NCBI GenBank assembly: GCA_947627595.1
Contig: CANQWQ010000001.1
Location: forward strand, 124,001 to 188,000
Length of the DNA: 64,000 bases
Source: an uncultured Clostridia bacterium
Lineage (GTDB): Bacteria; Bacillota; Clostridia; TANB77; CAG-508
Direction: 5' to 3'
In this document: one piece after another, positions 28,184-36,235 of the stretch
Position numbering within the stretch: position 1 is the first letter of the stretch
Layout of the letters: each line of letters starts with the position of its first letter
Notes under the pieces: generated by a model
Databases searched by the model: none
Told to the model about the DNA's origin: nothing
The model's input: the letters and a program-made list of their open reading frames with translations, nothing else
Translations under genes and position numbers: made by a program

Positions 28184-28727
28184 AAAAGAAATCGACGATT
28201 TTATCAATTATTTTCTTAAATAAGCTAGTTTTTTCTTCTTTTATAATACTTTTTTGGCTAATTTCTGTATAATCTTTTGTATCTAGATTAACATATACAG
28301 TCTGACTGCTAGAAAGTTTTTGCATTCCAAGAGTTGTGGCTGCAATTTCTTCGATATTGTTCAAATTAAAGTTATTTTGAATTTGAACAGAAATCTGGCC
28401 ATTCTCTTTTTCTAATGAAGAAATCTCTTTATTAAGAGTTTGAACTCCAGCATAATATTCTCTTATTTTGACACTTCTATACATTAAAAGCAAACAACTT
28501 CCTAAACCAATCACCATAATTATTAGAAAATTTCTTCTAGCTAATTTTACTTCTTTGTTTTTAACTTTTTCTTGCTGTGCTTTTGTTTTCTTAACAGTCT
28601 TAGTTTTTTTCGAATTTTTTGTAGTTTTATTTTTATTAGTTGCTTTCTTTGGTGATTTTTTAGGAGGCCTTACTTCTGGTTCAAGCTTTCTCGGGCTTGT
28701 ACCATACTCATAATCATAAGATGTCAT
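28182..28727 (-). CDS. ftsL: Cell division protein FtsL-like
   Basis: 181 residues from the ATG at 28727 (AGGAG upstream). A long Lys/Thr-rich cytoplasmic tail (~20-65), one membrane segment (LIIMVIGLGSCLLLMY) and a periplasm-side coiled coil (LNKEISSLEKENGQISVQI) are the bitopic FtsL/DivIC arrangement. Position between rsmH and pbp supports this. It overlaps nothing and starts 4 bp after rsmH. Confidence 0.85.
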   Translation of the reverse strand: MTSYDYEYGTSPRKLEPEVRPPKKSPKKATNKNKTTKNSKKTKTVKKTKAQQEKVKNKEVKLARRNFLIIMVIGLGSCLLLMYRSVKIREYYAGVQTLNKEISSLEKENGQISVQIQNNFNLNNIEEIAATTLGMQKLSSSQTVYVNLDTKDYTEISQKSIIKEEKTSLFKKIIDKIVDFF

Positions 28728-28731
28728 AAGG

Positions 28732-29661
28732 TTAAACTCCTTTTTTCTCAAATATTCTTAATTTAGCGCTTTTGCTTCTAGAATTTTCATTTTGCTCCTC
28801 ATCAGTTGGAAGAATTGGCTTTTTTGTTATAACTTTTCCAAAACTAACCATTCCACACATGCAATAAGGAAGTCCTGGTGGACATGTGCAAATTCCTTCT
28901 GCTTCAGCCATAGCTTTTTTTACTGCTTTATCTTCTAATGAATGAAATGTGATAACACATAATCTTCCATTAGGATTTAAACAATCTATTGAATCTCTTA
29001 TACAATTATATAAAGGTTTAATTTCATTATTAACTTCTATTCTGATAGCTTGAAATGTTCTTTTAGCAGGATGTCCGTCACCTCTTCTTGGAACAGACTT
29101 TTCTATAATTTCTACCAACTCTTTAGTAGTTTCAATTGGCTTTTTTTCTCTAGCTAAAACAATATTTCTAGCTATTTTTCTAGAGAACTTTTCTTCACCA
29201 TATTCAAAAATGATATTTGCTAAATCTTCTTCTGAATATGTATTTACAACTTGCTTAGCATCAAGTTTTTGAGATTTATCCATTCTCATATCTAGACTAG
29301 CTTCTCCCATGTAGCTAAAACCTCTATTTCTTTCATCTAGTTGATATGAAGAGACACCTAAATCTAGAAGAATTCCATCTACCCCTGATATTTGTAATTC
29401 TTCTAAAATTTCTTTAATATTATCATGATTGTCATGCACAAATTTTACATTTGAAAATTCTTTTAATCGTTCACTAGCAGCTTTTAGAGCATCTTCATCT
29501 CTATCTACTCCGATTAGTAAACCATCTTTTCCTATTTTCTTTATTATTTCGCTACTATGACCTGCTCCTCCAAGAGTTCCGTCTAAATATATTCCGCCTT
29601 CTTTGATTTTCAAACCATTTATGCATTCTTCTAACATTACAGGTTTATGGGTAAATTCCAA
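28732..29661 (-). CDS. rsmH: 16S rRNA m4C1402 methyltransferase
   Basis: 309 residues, typical length. S-adenosylmethionine motif LDGTLGGAGHS at residues 28-38, then ILLDLGVSSYQLDE, RGDGHPAKRTFQAIRIEVN and a Cys-rich loop CTCPPGLPYCMCG. It methylates N4 of C1402 in the 30S decoding centre. That residue contacts the P-site codon, so it is of interest in a genome with unusual decoding, though the sequence itself looks ordinary. Second gene of the cluster. Confidence 0.96.
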   Translation of the reverse strand: MEFTHKPVMLEECINGLKIKEGGIYLDGTLGGAGHSSEIIKKIGKDGLLIGVDRDEDALKAASERLKEFSNVKFVHDNHDNIKEILEELQISGVDGILLDLGVSSYQLDERNRGFSYMGEASLDMRMDKSQKLDAKQVVNTYSEEDLANIIFEYGEEKFSRKIARNIVLAREKKPIETTKELVEIIEKSVPRRGDGHPAKRTFQAIRIEVNNEIKPLYNCIRDSIDCLNPNGRLCVITFHSLEDKAVKKAMAEAEGICTCPPGLPYCMCGMVSFGKVITKKPILPTDEEQNENSRSKSAKLRIFEKKGV

Positions 29662-29984
29662 AGTTGTCCTCCAAAAAATAAAGATAGTTTTAAGGCGGGT
29701 AACATCAGTTTAAGTCTAATATTATCCGCCACTTTTTCTTTTGTGTGTTGTAAATCTTTTGTACCTTTAAAATCTTTAGTATATATATAATTCTCTTGTA
29801 AATTATATATTTTATCTTTCGTAAATTACATCATTGGTAATTTAAAATGTGTTAAGTAAATCTGCATAAGCTTTGTCTTTTGTAAACTTTTTCTTTTGTA
29901 TTTTTAAAATCTTTAGTGTATTAGCACAAATTTTCATCTGTGTGCAGTAATTACTTATTTAAGCAATCACTACAATATATAAAA
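29662..29984 (-). other. 323-bp gap between mraZ and rsmH
   Basis: Unusually long for these two genes. It contains two copies of a motif ACTAAAGATTTTAAA followed by ACAAAAGA (about 130 bp apart on the minus strand) and, close to rsmH, GGCGGATAA paired with TTACCCGCC as a hairpin. A 31-codon reading frame starting MKICANTLKIL has no good ribosome site and is probably chance. No clear gene. Confidence 0.5.
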
Positions 29985-30410
29985 TTATATACCTAGCATC
30001 TCCATCTTTTCTGCAATTTCATCTGCAGAAAGGTTATTATTGCAATCTTCCCATTTTTCTTTGCTCCAGATTTCAATTCTAGAATTCATTCCAACGATAA
30101 CTACGTCTTTTACGAATCCAGCAAACTCTCTTAAATTTGAAGAAATTAAAAATCTTCCTTGTTTATCAAGTTCACAATCTATTGCGCCAGCAAAGAAAAA
30201 TCTAGTAAAGGCTCTTGCATCTTTATTTGAAATTGGAAGTGTTGAAAGCTTGTCTTCGAATTTTTTCCATTCATCTTTAGAAAATGCAAATAGGCAACCA
30301 TCTAAACCTTTGGTAACTATGAACTTATCTCCTATATCATCTCTAAACTTTGATGGCATTATAATTCTACCCTTAACGTCTAGAGAATGCTCATATTCAC
30401 CAATTAGCAA
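29985..30410 (-). CDS. mraZ: Transcriptional regulator MraZ
   Basis: 141 residues from a TTG start at 30410 ([15 protein letters not shown]), with AAAGGAGG 9 nt upstream; the ATG further upstream lies within the operator and is less likely. Two AbrB-like repeats with motifs [13 protein letters not shown] and [13 protein letters not shown]. MraZ binds repeats in its own promoter to control the division cluster, and three such repeats are visible upstream. Confidence 0.94.
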   Translation of the reverse strand: MLIGEYEHSLDVKGRIIMPSKFRDDIGDKFIVTKGLDGCLFAFSKDEWKKFEDKLSTLPISNKDARAFTRFFFAGAIDCELDKQGRFLISSNLREFAGFVKDVVIVGMNSRIEIWSKEKWEDCNNNLSADEIAEKMEMLGI

Positions 30411-30436
30411 GATGTGTAACCTCCTTTCATTTTTTA

Positions 30437-30460
30437 CCACTTCGTTCCACTTCTCTCCAC
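30437..30460 (-). promoter_or_regulatory. MraZ operator: three GTGG boxes at 10-bp spacing
   Basis: On the minus strand GTGG occurs at 30460-30457, 30450-30447 and 30440-30437, each 10 bp apart, between the -10 box and the mraZ start. This is the known MraZ-box pattern. Confidence 0.85.
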
Positions 30461-30470
30461 TTTCAATTAA

Positions 30471-30499
30471 ATTTTAATATATAAGTTTTTATTTTGCAA
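30471..30499 (-). promoter_or_regulatory. Promoter of the division cluster
   Basis: Minus strand TTGCAA (30494-30499), 17-bp spacer, TAAAAT (30471-30476), just upstream of the MraZ boxes. Confidence 0.8.
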
Positions 30500-30589
30500 C
30501 CCTTTTTTATAAAAAAATTAAAAAATTTTTTATTGTATTTATCATTAATTAATGTTAGAATATTTTTGATACTGAAAGGAGACTTATTT

Positions 30590-31198
30590 TTGAAGAAAGT
30601 TTTTTATTTTTTAGCAATATTAGTTTTAATAGTTTTTATAACTTCAGTAAATATATTTTTAAAAATAAAATCTGATTTTAATCACATAATAGGAATAGAT
30701 ATAAATTTGTTTTTATATTTGATAATAACAATAATTTGTCTTTTTACAGTTAATAGACATTTCAAAAAAGCAAACCTTGATCAATCAAAAACTTATAAAA
30801 AAGATATGAAAACAGTTTTTGCTAATTCTTTTTTTGTAAGTTCTATAATTTCAATAGTTTCAGCACTTATTATTTATGGATTTTTAGAAAAATTTTTGAA
30901 CTTTCTAAATCTTAAGCAAGGACTTATAAATTACACCACATTTTCTATGAAAATATGGTTTATCTCTTCTCCTTTTATTGGATTAGAAGTTACAGTTTTC
31001 AGGTATTTTAAAGAAATAAACTATTTTAAAATCCCAATTAAATTATTAATTTTTAAATTGATAATTTTCTATATTATTAGTGCTTTGTTTTTCATTGATA
31101 AAAAAGTAAATTGCTTTATATATGCAAAACCAATTTGCGATATGATATTTTTATTGTATTATACTAAAGTATGTTTTGATGCTACATTAAAAATTTAA
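30590..31198 (+). CDS. Polytopic membrane protein, possibly half of a MATE-like transporter
   Basis: 202 residues from a TTG start at 30590 (AAAGGAG 8 nt upstream). Six hydrophobic segments. The stretch FANSFFVSSIISIVSALIIY and later KIWFISSPFIGLEVTVFRYF resemble a MATE-family half, but at half the usual length of ~450 residues. Function not established. Divergent from mraZ, and followed 18 bp later by a thioredoxin-fold gene in the same direction. Confidence 0.65.
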   Translation: MKKVFYFLAILVLIVFITSVNIFLKIKSDFNHIIGIDINLFLYLIITIICLFTVNRHFKKANLDQSKTYKKDMKTVFANSFFVSSIISIVSALIIYGFLEKFLNFLNLKQGLINYTTFSMKIWFISSPFIGLEVTVFRYFKEINYFKIPIKLLIFKLIIFYIISALFFIDKKVNCFIYAKPICDMIFLLYYTKVCFDATLKI

Positions 31199-31216
31199 AA
31201 TTATTGGAGGTTTAAA

Positions 31217-31753
31217 ATGAGTAAAAAAAATATAATAATATTAATAATTTCAATACTAATGTTAGTAATGGCTTTTGGAGTTTTCTTATATAGTAAGCAT
31301 ATAAGGAAAAATCCAAATGCTCCAGAAAATCAACCAGCAAGCAATTCTGAAGAGCAAGCTTTTCATTTTTATGATTATGATAAAAATAGTTTAAGCTTAA
31401 ATGATTTCTCAGATAAACCATCTGTAATTTTATTTTGGAAATCTGATGATTCTAATTCATATGATATAATTTCTTTATTAGAACAATATTATGAAGAATA
31501 TAAAGATAAAGTTAATATTTTTGGAATTAATGTTAATGAACCTGATATAGATTATGAAATTGTTGATAATGTTAAAGCTGCTCGTTTTAAAATTCCTATG
31601 TATTTTGACACAGATTTATTAGCTAAAGATGAATTTAATTATGAAGTTCTTCCATACCTAGCTTTTATTGACACAGATGGAAATGTAGTTAACGACTTTT
31701 CAGTAACAATTACTGAAGATCAGTTTTTAGCAAATCTTGAATTATTAAAATAA
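31217..31753 (+). CDS. Membrane-anchored thioredoxin-fold protein lacking CxxC
   Basis: 178 residues: an N-terminal membrane anchor (~5-25), then a TlpA/ResA-like domain (LNDFSDKPSVILFWKSDDSN, VNIFGINVNE, PYLAFIDTDGNVV with the cis-proline). Where the family has CxxC, this protein has WKSDDSNSYD, and it contains no cysteine at all. It cannot be a thiol oxidoreductase; a structural or binding role is inferred. GGAGG precedes the ATG. Confidence 0.8.
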   Translation: MSKKNIIILIISILMLVMAFGVFLYSKHIRKNPNAPENQPASNSEEQAFHFYDYDKNSLSLNDFSDKPSVILFWKSDDSNSYDIISLLEQYYEEYKDKVNIFGINVNEPDIDYEIVDNVKAARFKIPMYFDTDLLAKDEFNYEVLPYLAFIDTDGNVVNDFSVTITEDQFLANLELLK

Positions 31754-31771
31754 ATTTAAATATAAAAATAG

Positions 31772-31794
31772 CCCTTTGCTTTAAAAGCAAAGGG
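31772..31794 (+). terminator. Terminator after the thioredoxin-fold gene
   Basis: CCCTTTGCT / AGCAAAGGG stem, short loop, followed by TTTCTT. Confidence 0.88.
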
Positions 31795-31798
31795 TTTC

Positions 31799-31827
31799 TT
31801 GATTTATATGAATTTTTATGATATAAT
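31799..31827 (+). promoter_or_regulatory. Promoter of the AbrB-like gene
   Basis: TTGATT (31799-31804), 17-bp spacer, TATAAT (31822-31827). It overlaps the tail of the preceding terminator. Confidence 0.8.
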
Positions 31828-31858
31828 ATTTTGTGAATTCACTACCGGGAGGTGCATT

Positions 31859-32149
31859 ATGAAAATGGTCGGAAAAAAGTGTGACCCTCAGGGTCGGATC
31901 CAGATTCCTAATGAACTGCTCAAACTGTCAAACCTTAAAGCAGGGTCAACCGTAATGCTGTGTCATCGGAAAAATGACGCATTTTACTTAAGACCTGAAG
32001 ACGGTTTGAAAAAGTCTGACAAGTTGCTTTACATTAGGAACATTGATTCCAAGGGAAGACTGATTATCCCCTCTGAAATGCGTGACGAGTACGCCAAGTT
32101 TCTTGTTTCGCTGAGGGGCGAGACCATCACGATTGAGGGGAGCCATTGA
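31859..32149 (+). CDS. Tandem AbrB-like regulator of foreign base composition
   Basis: 96 residues with two AbrB-type half-domains, CDPQGRIQIPNELLK and IDSKGRLIIPSEMRDEY, arranged as in MraZ but shorter; a DNA-binding regulator is likely. The Shine-Dalgarno GGGAGGTG is near-perfect. Its base composition is far richer in G and C than the neighbours, and it alone uses CGG as arginine (codons 13 and 37, 31895-31897 and 31967-31969). If CGG is skipped in this host, translation would stop after 31 residues. Recent transfer, or a protein not made in full here. Promoter and terminator fit tightly around it. Confidence 0.85.
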   Translation: MKMVGKKCDPQGRIQIPNELLKLSNLKAGSTVMLCHRKNDAFYLRPEDGLKKSDKLLYIRNIDSKGRLIIPSEMRDEYAKFLVSLRGETITIEGSH

Positions 32150-32156
32150 GCTCCCC
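32137..32156. terminator. Terminator overlapping the AbrB-like stop codon
   Basis: GGGGAGC / GCTCCCC, loop of 6 including the TGA stop, followed by CCGTTCTTTATTTTTT on the plus strand. It also follows the convergent sigma gene. Confidence 0.9.
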
Positions 32157-32162
32157 CGTTCT

Positions 32163-32804
32163 TTATTTTTTATCATCTATTTGACTTCTAATTTTATTAG
32201 CTTTTTTCTTAATTCTTTGTAAAGCTGTATCTATTGATTTAACTTTAGTATTCATCTCTTTTGCAATATCATTATAAGATTTTCCTTGTTTATAATGAAT
32301 TAAAACTTTTTTCTCAAAATCACTTAAATTCTCATCTATCTTCATTTCCATTTGAGCGAAATATTCTTTGTTTGCAATAGTGTCTAATGGATCTTCTACA
32401 AGATTAACATCTAAAACATCAATTGCATCTGATTCGCCATCTTCATAAATAGGACTATTCAAAGAAAAAGCTGAATTAAGTGGAATATTTTTTTGGCGAT
32501 TTGCACTTTTTACAACAGTAATTAGTTGTCTTTCAATACACATATTTGCAAAAGTCTTAAAAGAATTTTGTTTTCCACCATCATAGCTTTGAATAGCTTT
32601 ATATAAACCAATCATTCCTTCTTGAACTATATCTTCTTTTTCAATTCCGGCCGCAAAAAATTTACTCGCTTTCATATTTACTATGTTGTTATATTTGTCC
32701 ATAATAAAATTAAGAGCGCTCTCATCCCCAGATTTTGCTAAGTTTAAAACTGTATCATCTGTCATTGCATTATATTTGTCTAAATCCAAGAACTTTTCTT
32801 GCAT
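32163..32804 (-). CDS. sigH: SigH-like RNA polymerase sigma factor
   Basis: 213 residues from the ATG at 32804 (GGAGG 13 nt upstream); longer frames would run into the promoter. Region 2 (DIVQEGMIGLYKAIQSYD, FKTFANMCIERQL) and region 4 (LSDFEKKVLIHYKQGKSYNDIAKEM, a helix-turn-helix) are clear. The SigH/Spo0H group controls entry into sporulation with Spo0A, which is also in this window. The gene stands alone with its own strong promoter. Confidence 0.88.
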   Translation of the reverse strand: MQEKFLDLDKYNAMTDDTVLNLAKSGDESALNFIMDKYNNIVNMKASKFFAAGIEKEDIVQEGMIGLYKAIQSYDGGKQNSFKTFANMCIERQLITVVKSANRQKNIPLNSAFSLNSPIYEDGESDAIDVLDVNLVEDPLDTIANKEYFAQMEMKIDENLSDFEKKVLIHYKQGKSYNDIAKEMNTKVKSIDTALQRIKKKANKIRSQIDDKK

Positions 32805-32841
32805 GTGATTTTGATTACCTCCAGTGTTGATTTCTACGCCC

Positions 32842-32870
32842 ATTATATTGTGAAATTCCTTATATGTCAA
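32842..32870 (-). promoter_or_regulatory. Promoter of sigH
   Basis: Minus strand TTGACA (32865-32870), 17-bp spacer, TATAAT (32842-32847): consensus housekeeping boxes. Confidence 0.9.
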
Positions 32871-32938
32871 CACTTTTAGGCAATATTTTTCGAATTTTTG
32901 TGAAATCTTAATATTTTCTTAACATTTTTGAAATCATC

Positions 32939-32967
32939 TTGAAATATTAAAGGCTTTAGGCTAAAAT
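32939..32967 (+). promoter_or_regulatory. Promoter of the transglycosylase gene
   Basis: TTGAAA (32939-32944), 17-bp spacer, TAAAAT (32962-32967). Confidence 0.75.
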
Positions 32968-32991
32968 AAAATTATTAAGGAAGTGATGTTT

Positions 32992-33717
32992 ATGAAAAAA
33001 ATGAGTAAACTTAAAAAAATTATTTTAATAATTTTAACGATAATCATCATAGCCATTTTAGGAGTTGCAGGCTACACTTTTTCTAAAGGATATGCTATGT
33101 ATAAGGCTTCAATAAAAGATTTTCCAATAAAAGAATGTTTTTCAGAAATTCAAGATCAAGAAAATTTTATGTCTGTTGACGAAGTTCCAGACATTTTTAT
33201 AGATGCCGTCATTTCTGTCGAAGACAAAAGATTTTATAGTCATAGAGGAATTGATTTATTATCAGTTGGAAGAGCAATTCTTACAGATTTAAGAACTTTA
33301 GACTTTACTGAAGGCGGAAGCACAATAACTCAACAAATTGCTAAAAATGAATATTTTACTCAAGAAAAACATTTTTCAAGAAAAGTTGCTGAAGTCTTTG
33401 TTGCACGCGATATTGAGAAATTATATAAAAAAGATGATATTATTGAAATCTATATAAATACTAATTATTATGGTTCTGGATATTATGGAATTTATGATGC
33501 ATCATGGGGATATTATGAAAAAGATCCAATAGATTTAACAGATTATGAAGCAACACTTTTAGCAGGCGTTCCAAATGCGCCAAGTGTCTACTCCCCAAAA
33601 GTAAATCTAAACCTAGCTGAAAAACGTCAAGATAAAGTTTTAGAAAAAATGGTCAACGCCAAAAAGTTAACCCAATCAGAAATGAAAGCAATCCAAGACC
33701 AACAAATAACAAAATAA
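32992..33717 (+). CDS. Monofunctional peptidoglycan glycosyltransferase (GT51)
   Basis: 241 residues from the ATG at 32992 (AAGGAAG upstream; two nearby upstream starts are possible). One N-terminal membrane segment, then the GT51 motifs: catalytic Glu in AVISVEDKRFYSHRGID, GGSTITQQIAKNEYF, KVAEVFVARDIEKLYKKDDIIE and NTNYYGSGYYGI. There is no transpeptidase domain. It polymerises lipid II glycan strands outside the membrane. Confidence 0.93.
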   Translation: MKKMSKLKKIILIILTIIIIAILGVAGYTFSKGYAMYKASIKDFPIKECFSEIQDQENFMSVDEVPDIFIDAVISVEDKRFYSHRGIDLLSVGRAILTDLRTLDFTEGGSTITQQIAKNEYFTQEKHFSRKVAEVFVARDIEKLYKKDDIIEIYINTNYYGSGYYGIYDASWGYYEKDPIDLTDYEATLLAGVPNAPSVYSPKVNLNLAEKRQDKVLEKMVNAKKLTQSEMKAIQDQQITK

Positions 33718-33724
33718 AAATGAA

Positions 33725-33747
33725 AAGAGCAAGCTAGGCTTGCTCTT
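33725..33747. terminator. Bidirectional terminator between transglycosylase and htpG
   Basis: AAGAGCAAGC / GCTTGCTCTT, loop TAG, between two convergent genes. Confidence 0.88.
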
Positions 33748-33754
33748 AAATCAT

Positions 33755-35635
33755 CTATTTAGATAAATATTCACAAACTAGATTGCTTATTTCTGTTGGG
33801 TTTTCGATTTCTAACCCCTCTATTAATCTAGCTTGAGCATACAAAATCTTAGAATACTTTTTAAATTCTTCTTTATCAGTTTGATACAAAAATCTTATTT
33901 TCTTAGCAATCTCATGATTATCATTTATTTCGAGAACCATTTGAGCTTTAGCATTTTGATTGTTTTGCATTGCATTCAAAGTCTTTTCCATTCCTACAGA
34001 TATGAAGCCTTCGTTAGTCAAACATACTGGATGATTTTTAAGTTTGTGAGTAAATCTAACACTTTGAACTTCATTGTTTAAAGTTTCTTTCATAAATGAA
34101 AGCAAATCTTTATTATCTTCATTTACTTTTTCAATAACTTTCTTTTCTTCTTCACTCTCTATATCTGAACTTTCTTGACTAACATTTGCAAATGACTTTC
34201 CATCATAATCCATAATAATTTGTAAAGTAAATTCATCAATATTATCAGTTAGATATAAAACTTCATATCCTTTATCTTTGAAACTTTCAACTTGTGGCAA
34301 CATATCAATTTTGTCAATACTTTCACCACTTGCATAATAAATTGAAGTTTGTCCTTCTTTCATTCTAGAAACATATTCTTTAAATGTAACTAATTTTTTC
34401 TCTGTTGAAGAATAGAACAATAGTAAATCTTTTAATTTATCTTTGTTCATTCCAAAATTATTATAAGCTCCAAATTTTAATTGAACTCCAAAATTTTCAA
34501 AGAATTTCTCATAATTTTCTCTATCATTTTTCAATAAATTTTCAAGTTCTGATTTTATCTTGTTTTCAATATTTTTAGCGATTACTTTAACACCACGGTC
34601 ATGTTGCAACATCTCTCTAGAAATATTTAAAGATAAATCATCACTATCAACTAAACCTCTAACAAAGCTGAAATAATCTGGCAATAAATCGCCACATTTT
34701 TCCATTATTAAAACGCCATTTGAATATAATTCTAGACCTTTTTCAAAGTCTTTATTATAAAAGTCCCAAGGTAAATTTTTAGGAATATATAAAAGTGAAA
34801 TATATTTATATTGGCCTTCAACTGAGCTATGAATAACTTTTAGAGGATTTTCACTATCATAAAATTTTTCTTTATAAAAATTATTATATTCTTCTTCTGT
34901 TATATCTTTTTTATCTTTTTTCCAAAGAGGTGTCATAGAATTTATAGTTTCAATATCTTTGTAACTTTCGTATTCTTCTGTTCCCTCTTTTTTTCTTCTC
35001 TTTTCTACTTCCATCTGGATTGGATAACGAATATAATTTGAATATTTTCTAATTATTTCTTGAATCTTGTAATTGTCTAAAAATTCATCATAATCTTCCT
35101 CTTCTGTTTTTTCTTTTATGTGCAAAGTGATTTTTGTTCCAACATCTTCTTTTTCACAAGGTTCAATAGTATATCCGTCAGCACCTGAAGACTCCCATTT
35201 ATAGCCTTGTTTTTCATCAAAAGTTCTTGATTCAACACTAACTTTGTCAGCTACCATGAAAGCTGAATAAAATCCAACACCAAATTGTCCGATTATATCG
35301 ACATCATCTTTTTCTTCTAAATCTTCTTTAAATTTTAAAGAGCCACTTTTAGCAATTGTTCCAAGATTTTCGTCAAGCTCTTTTTCATTCATTCCGCAAC
35401 CATTATCAGTAACAGTAATTATTCTATTATCTTTATCAATAGTAATATTAATTTTTAAATCTTCACGATTTACTTTTACGTTTTTATCTGTCAAAGAGCG
35501 AAAATATAATTTGTCAATTGCATCACTAGCATTTGAAATTAATTCTCTTAAAAATATCTCTTTATTTGTATAAATTGAGTTTATCATTAAATCTAGCAAT
35601 CTCTTAGATTCTGCTTTAAATTCTTTATTTGCCAT
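33755..35635 (-). CDS. htpG: Chaperone Hsp90
   Basis: 626 residues, full length. The N-terminal ATPase (GHKL) domain shows RELISNASDAIDKL, VTDNGCGMNEKEL, LGTIAKSGS and GQFGVGFYSAFMVAD. The middle domain carries FVRGLVDSDDLSLNISREML, and the C-terminal dimerisation domain follows. No CIRCE or CtsR-type operator was seen upstream. Single-gene transcript by spacing. Confidence 0.97.
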   Translation of the reverse strand: MANKEFKAESKRLLDLMINSIYTNKEIFLRELISNASDAIDKLYFRSLTDKNVKVNREDLKINITIDKDNRIITVTDNGCGMNEKELDENLGTIAKSGSLKFKEDLEEKDDVDIIGQFGVGFYSAFMVADKVSVESRTFDEKQGYKWESSGADGYTIEPCEKEDVGTKITLHIKEKTEEEDYDEFLDNYKIQEIIRKYSNYIRYPIQMEVEKRRKKEGTEEYESYKDIETINSMTPLWKKDKKDITEEEYNNFYKEKFYDSENPLKVIHSSVEGQYKYISLLYIPKNLPWDFYNKDFEKGLELYSNGVLIMEKCGDLLPDYFSFVRGLVDSDDLSLNISREMLQHDRGVKVIAKNIENKIKSELENLLKNDRENYEKFFENFGVQLKFGAYNNFGMNKDKLKDLLLFYSSTEKKLVTFKEYVSRMKEGQTSIYYASGESIDKIDMLPQVESFKDKGYEVLYLTDNIDEFTLQIIMDYDGKSFANVSQESSDIESEEEKKVIEKVNEDNKDLLSFMKETLNNEVQSVRFTHKLKNHPVCLTNEGFISVGMEKTLNAMQNNQNAKAQMVLEINDNHEIAKKIRFLYQTDKEEFKKYSKILYAQARLIEGLEIENPTEISNLVCEYLSK

Positions 35636-35684
35636 TAAATATTACCTTCTTTCTTTTTTAGCTCAAGGGATATTATATAACTTA

Positions 35685-35717
35685 AAATTAGCAAAGTCAA
35701 GTAGACTTTGCTAATTT
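35685..35717 (-). terminator. Hairpin at the end of the DUF4116 gene
   Basis: 14-bp perfect stem AAATTAGCAAAGTC / GACTTTGCTAATTT, loop AAGTA, overlapping the stop codon; the 3' side ends in TTTT on the minus strand. Confidence 0.8.
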
Positions 35718-36235
35718 ATTAATTCTTTGATTTCATCATCTTCTAAAAGAGATTTATCAATATATTCCAAACATTTTTTACTTTGATTTAAAGCAGCAAT
35801 TGCAACATCTTTGTCTTTTCTGAGCCTTTGAGAAGCATATTTTAAAATTATAGCTTTTTGGCTAACTGCTGCGATTACCATCTCTTTATCATCTCTCAGC
35901 TTTTGAGAAGCATAATATAAAATTTGTCCATCATTTTTAGCAGCTGTAATCATAACATCTTTATCATCTTTTAATCTTTCTGATGCATAGCAAGCTGTCC
36001 ATCCAGCTTGTGACACAGCTTTTAGTAAGACTTCTTTATCATCTTTCAATCTATCTGATGCAAATTCTAAAGCTCCCCCATCAACTTCAACTGCCTCTAA
36101 AATAATTTCTTTATCATTTCTAATTTCATCATTTGCCCATTCTATTAGAAGTGGAGAAGTTTTAACAAGTTCTTTAAAATATTCTCTGTCATTAGTTTTT
36201 TCTCTAGCTTCAATTACTTCTTTTGGCTCTGGCAT
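35711..36235 (-). CDS. DUF4116 repeat protein
   Basis: 174 residues made of about five repeats of the form LxYASxRLRDDKEVxxAAV (for example CYASERLKDDKDVMITAA, LKYASQRLRKDKDVAIAAL), which is DUF4116. It probably makes a helical solenoid; function unknown. It overlaps the end of the upstream membrane-protein gene by 22 bp, implying coupled translation. Confidence 0.85.
   Translation of the reverse strand: MPEPKEVIEAREKTNDREYFKELVKTSPLLIEWANDEIRNDKEIILEAVEVDGGALEFASDRLKDDKEVLLKAVSQAGWTACYASERLKDDKDVMITAAKNDGQILYYASQKLRDDKEMVIAAVSQKAIILKYASQRLRKDKDVAIAALNQSKKCLEYIDKSLLEDDEIKELIN

Noticed and set aside
29850..29945. 31-codon reading frame in the mraZ-rsmH gap
   Set aside because: No ribosome site, low-complexity Lys-rich product, and it overlaps the repeated motif.
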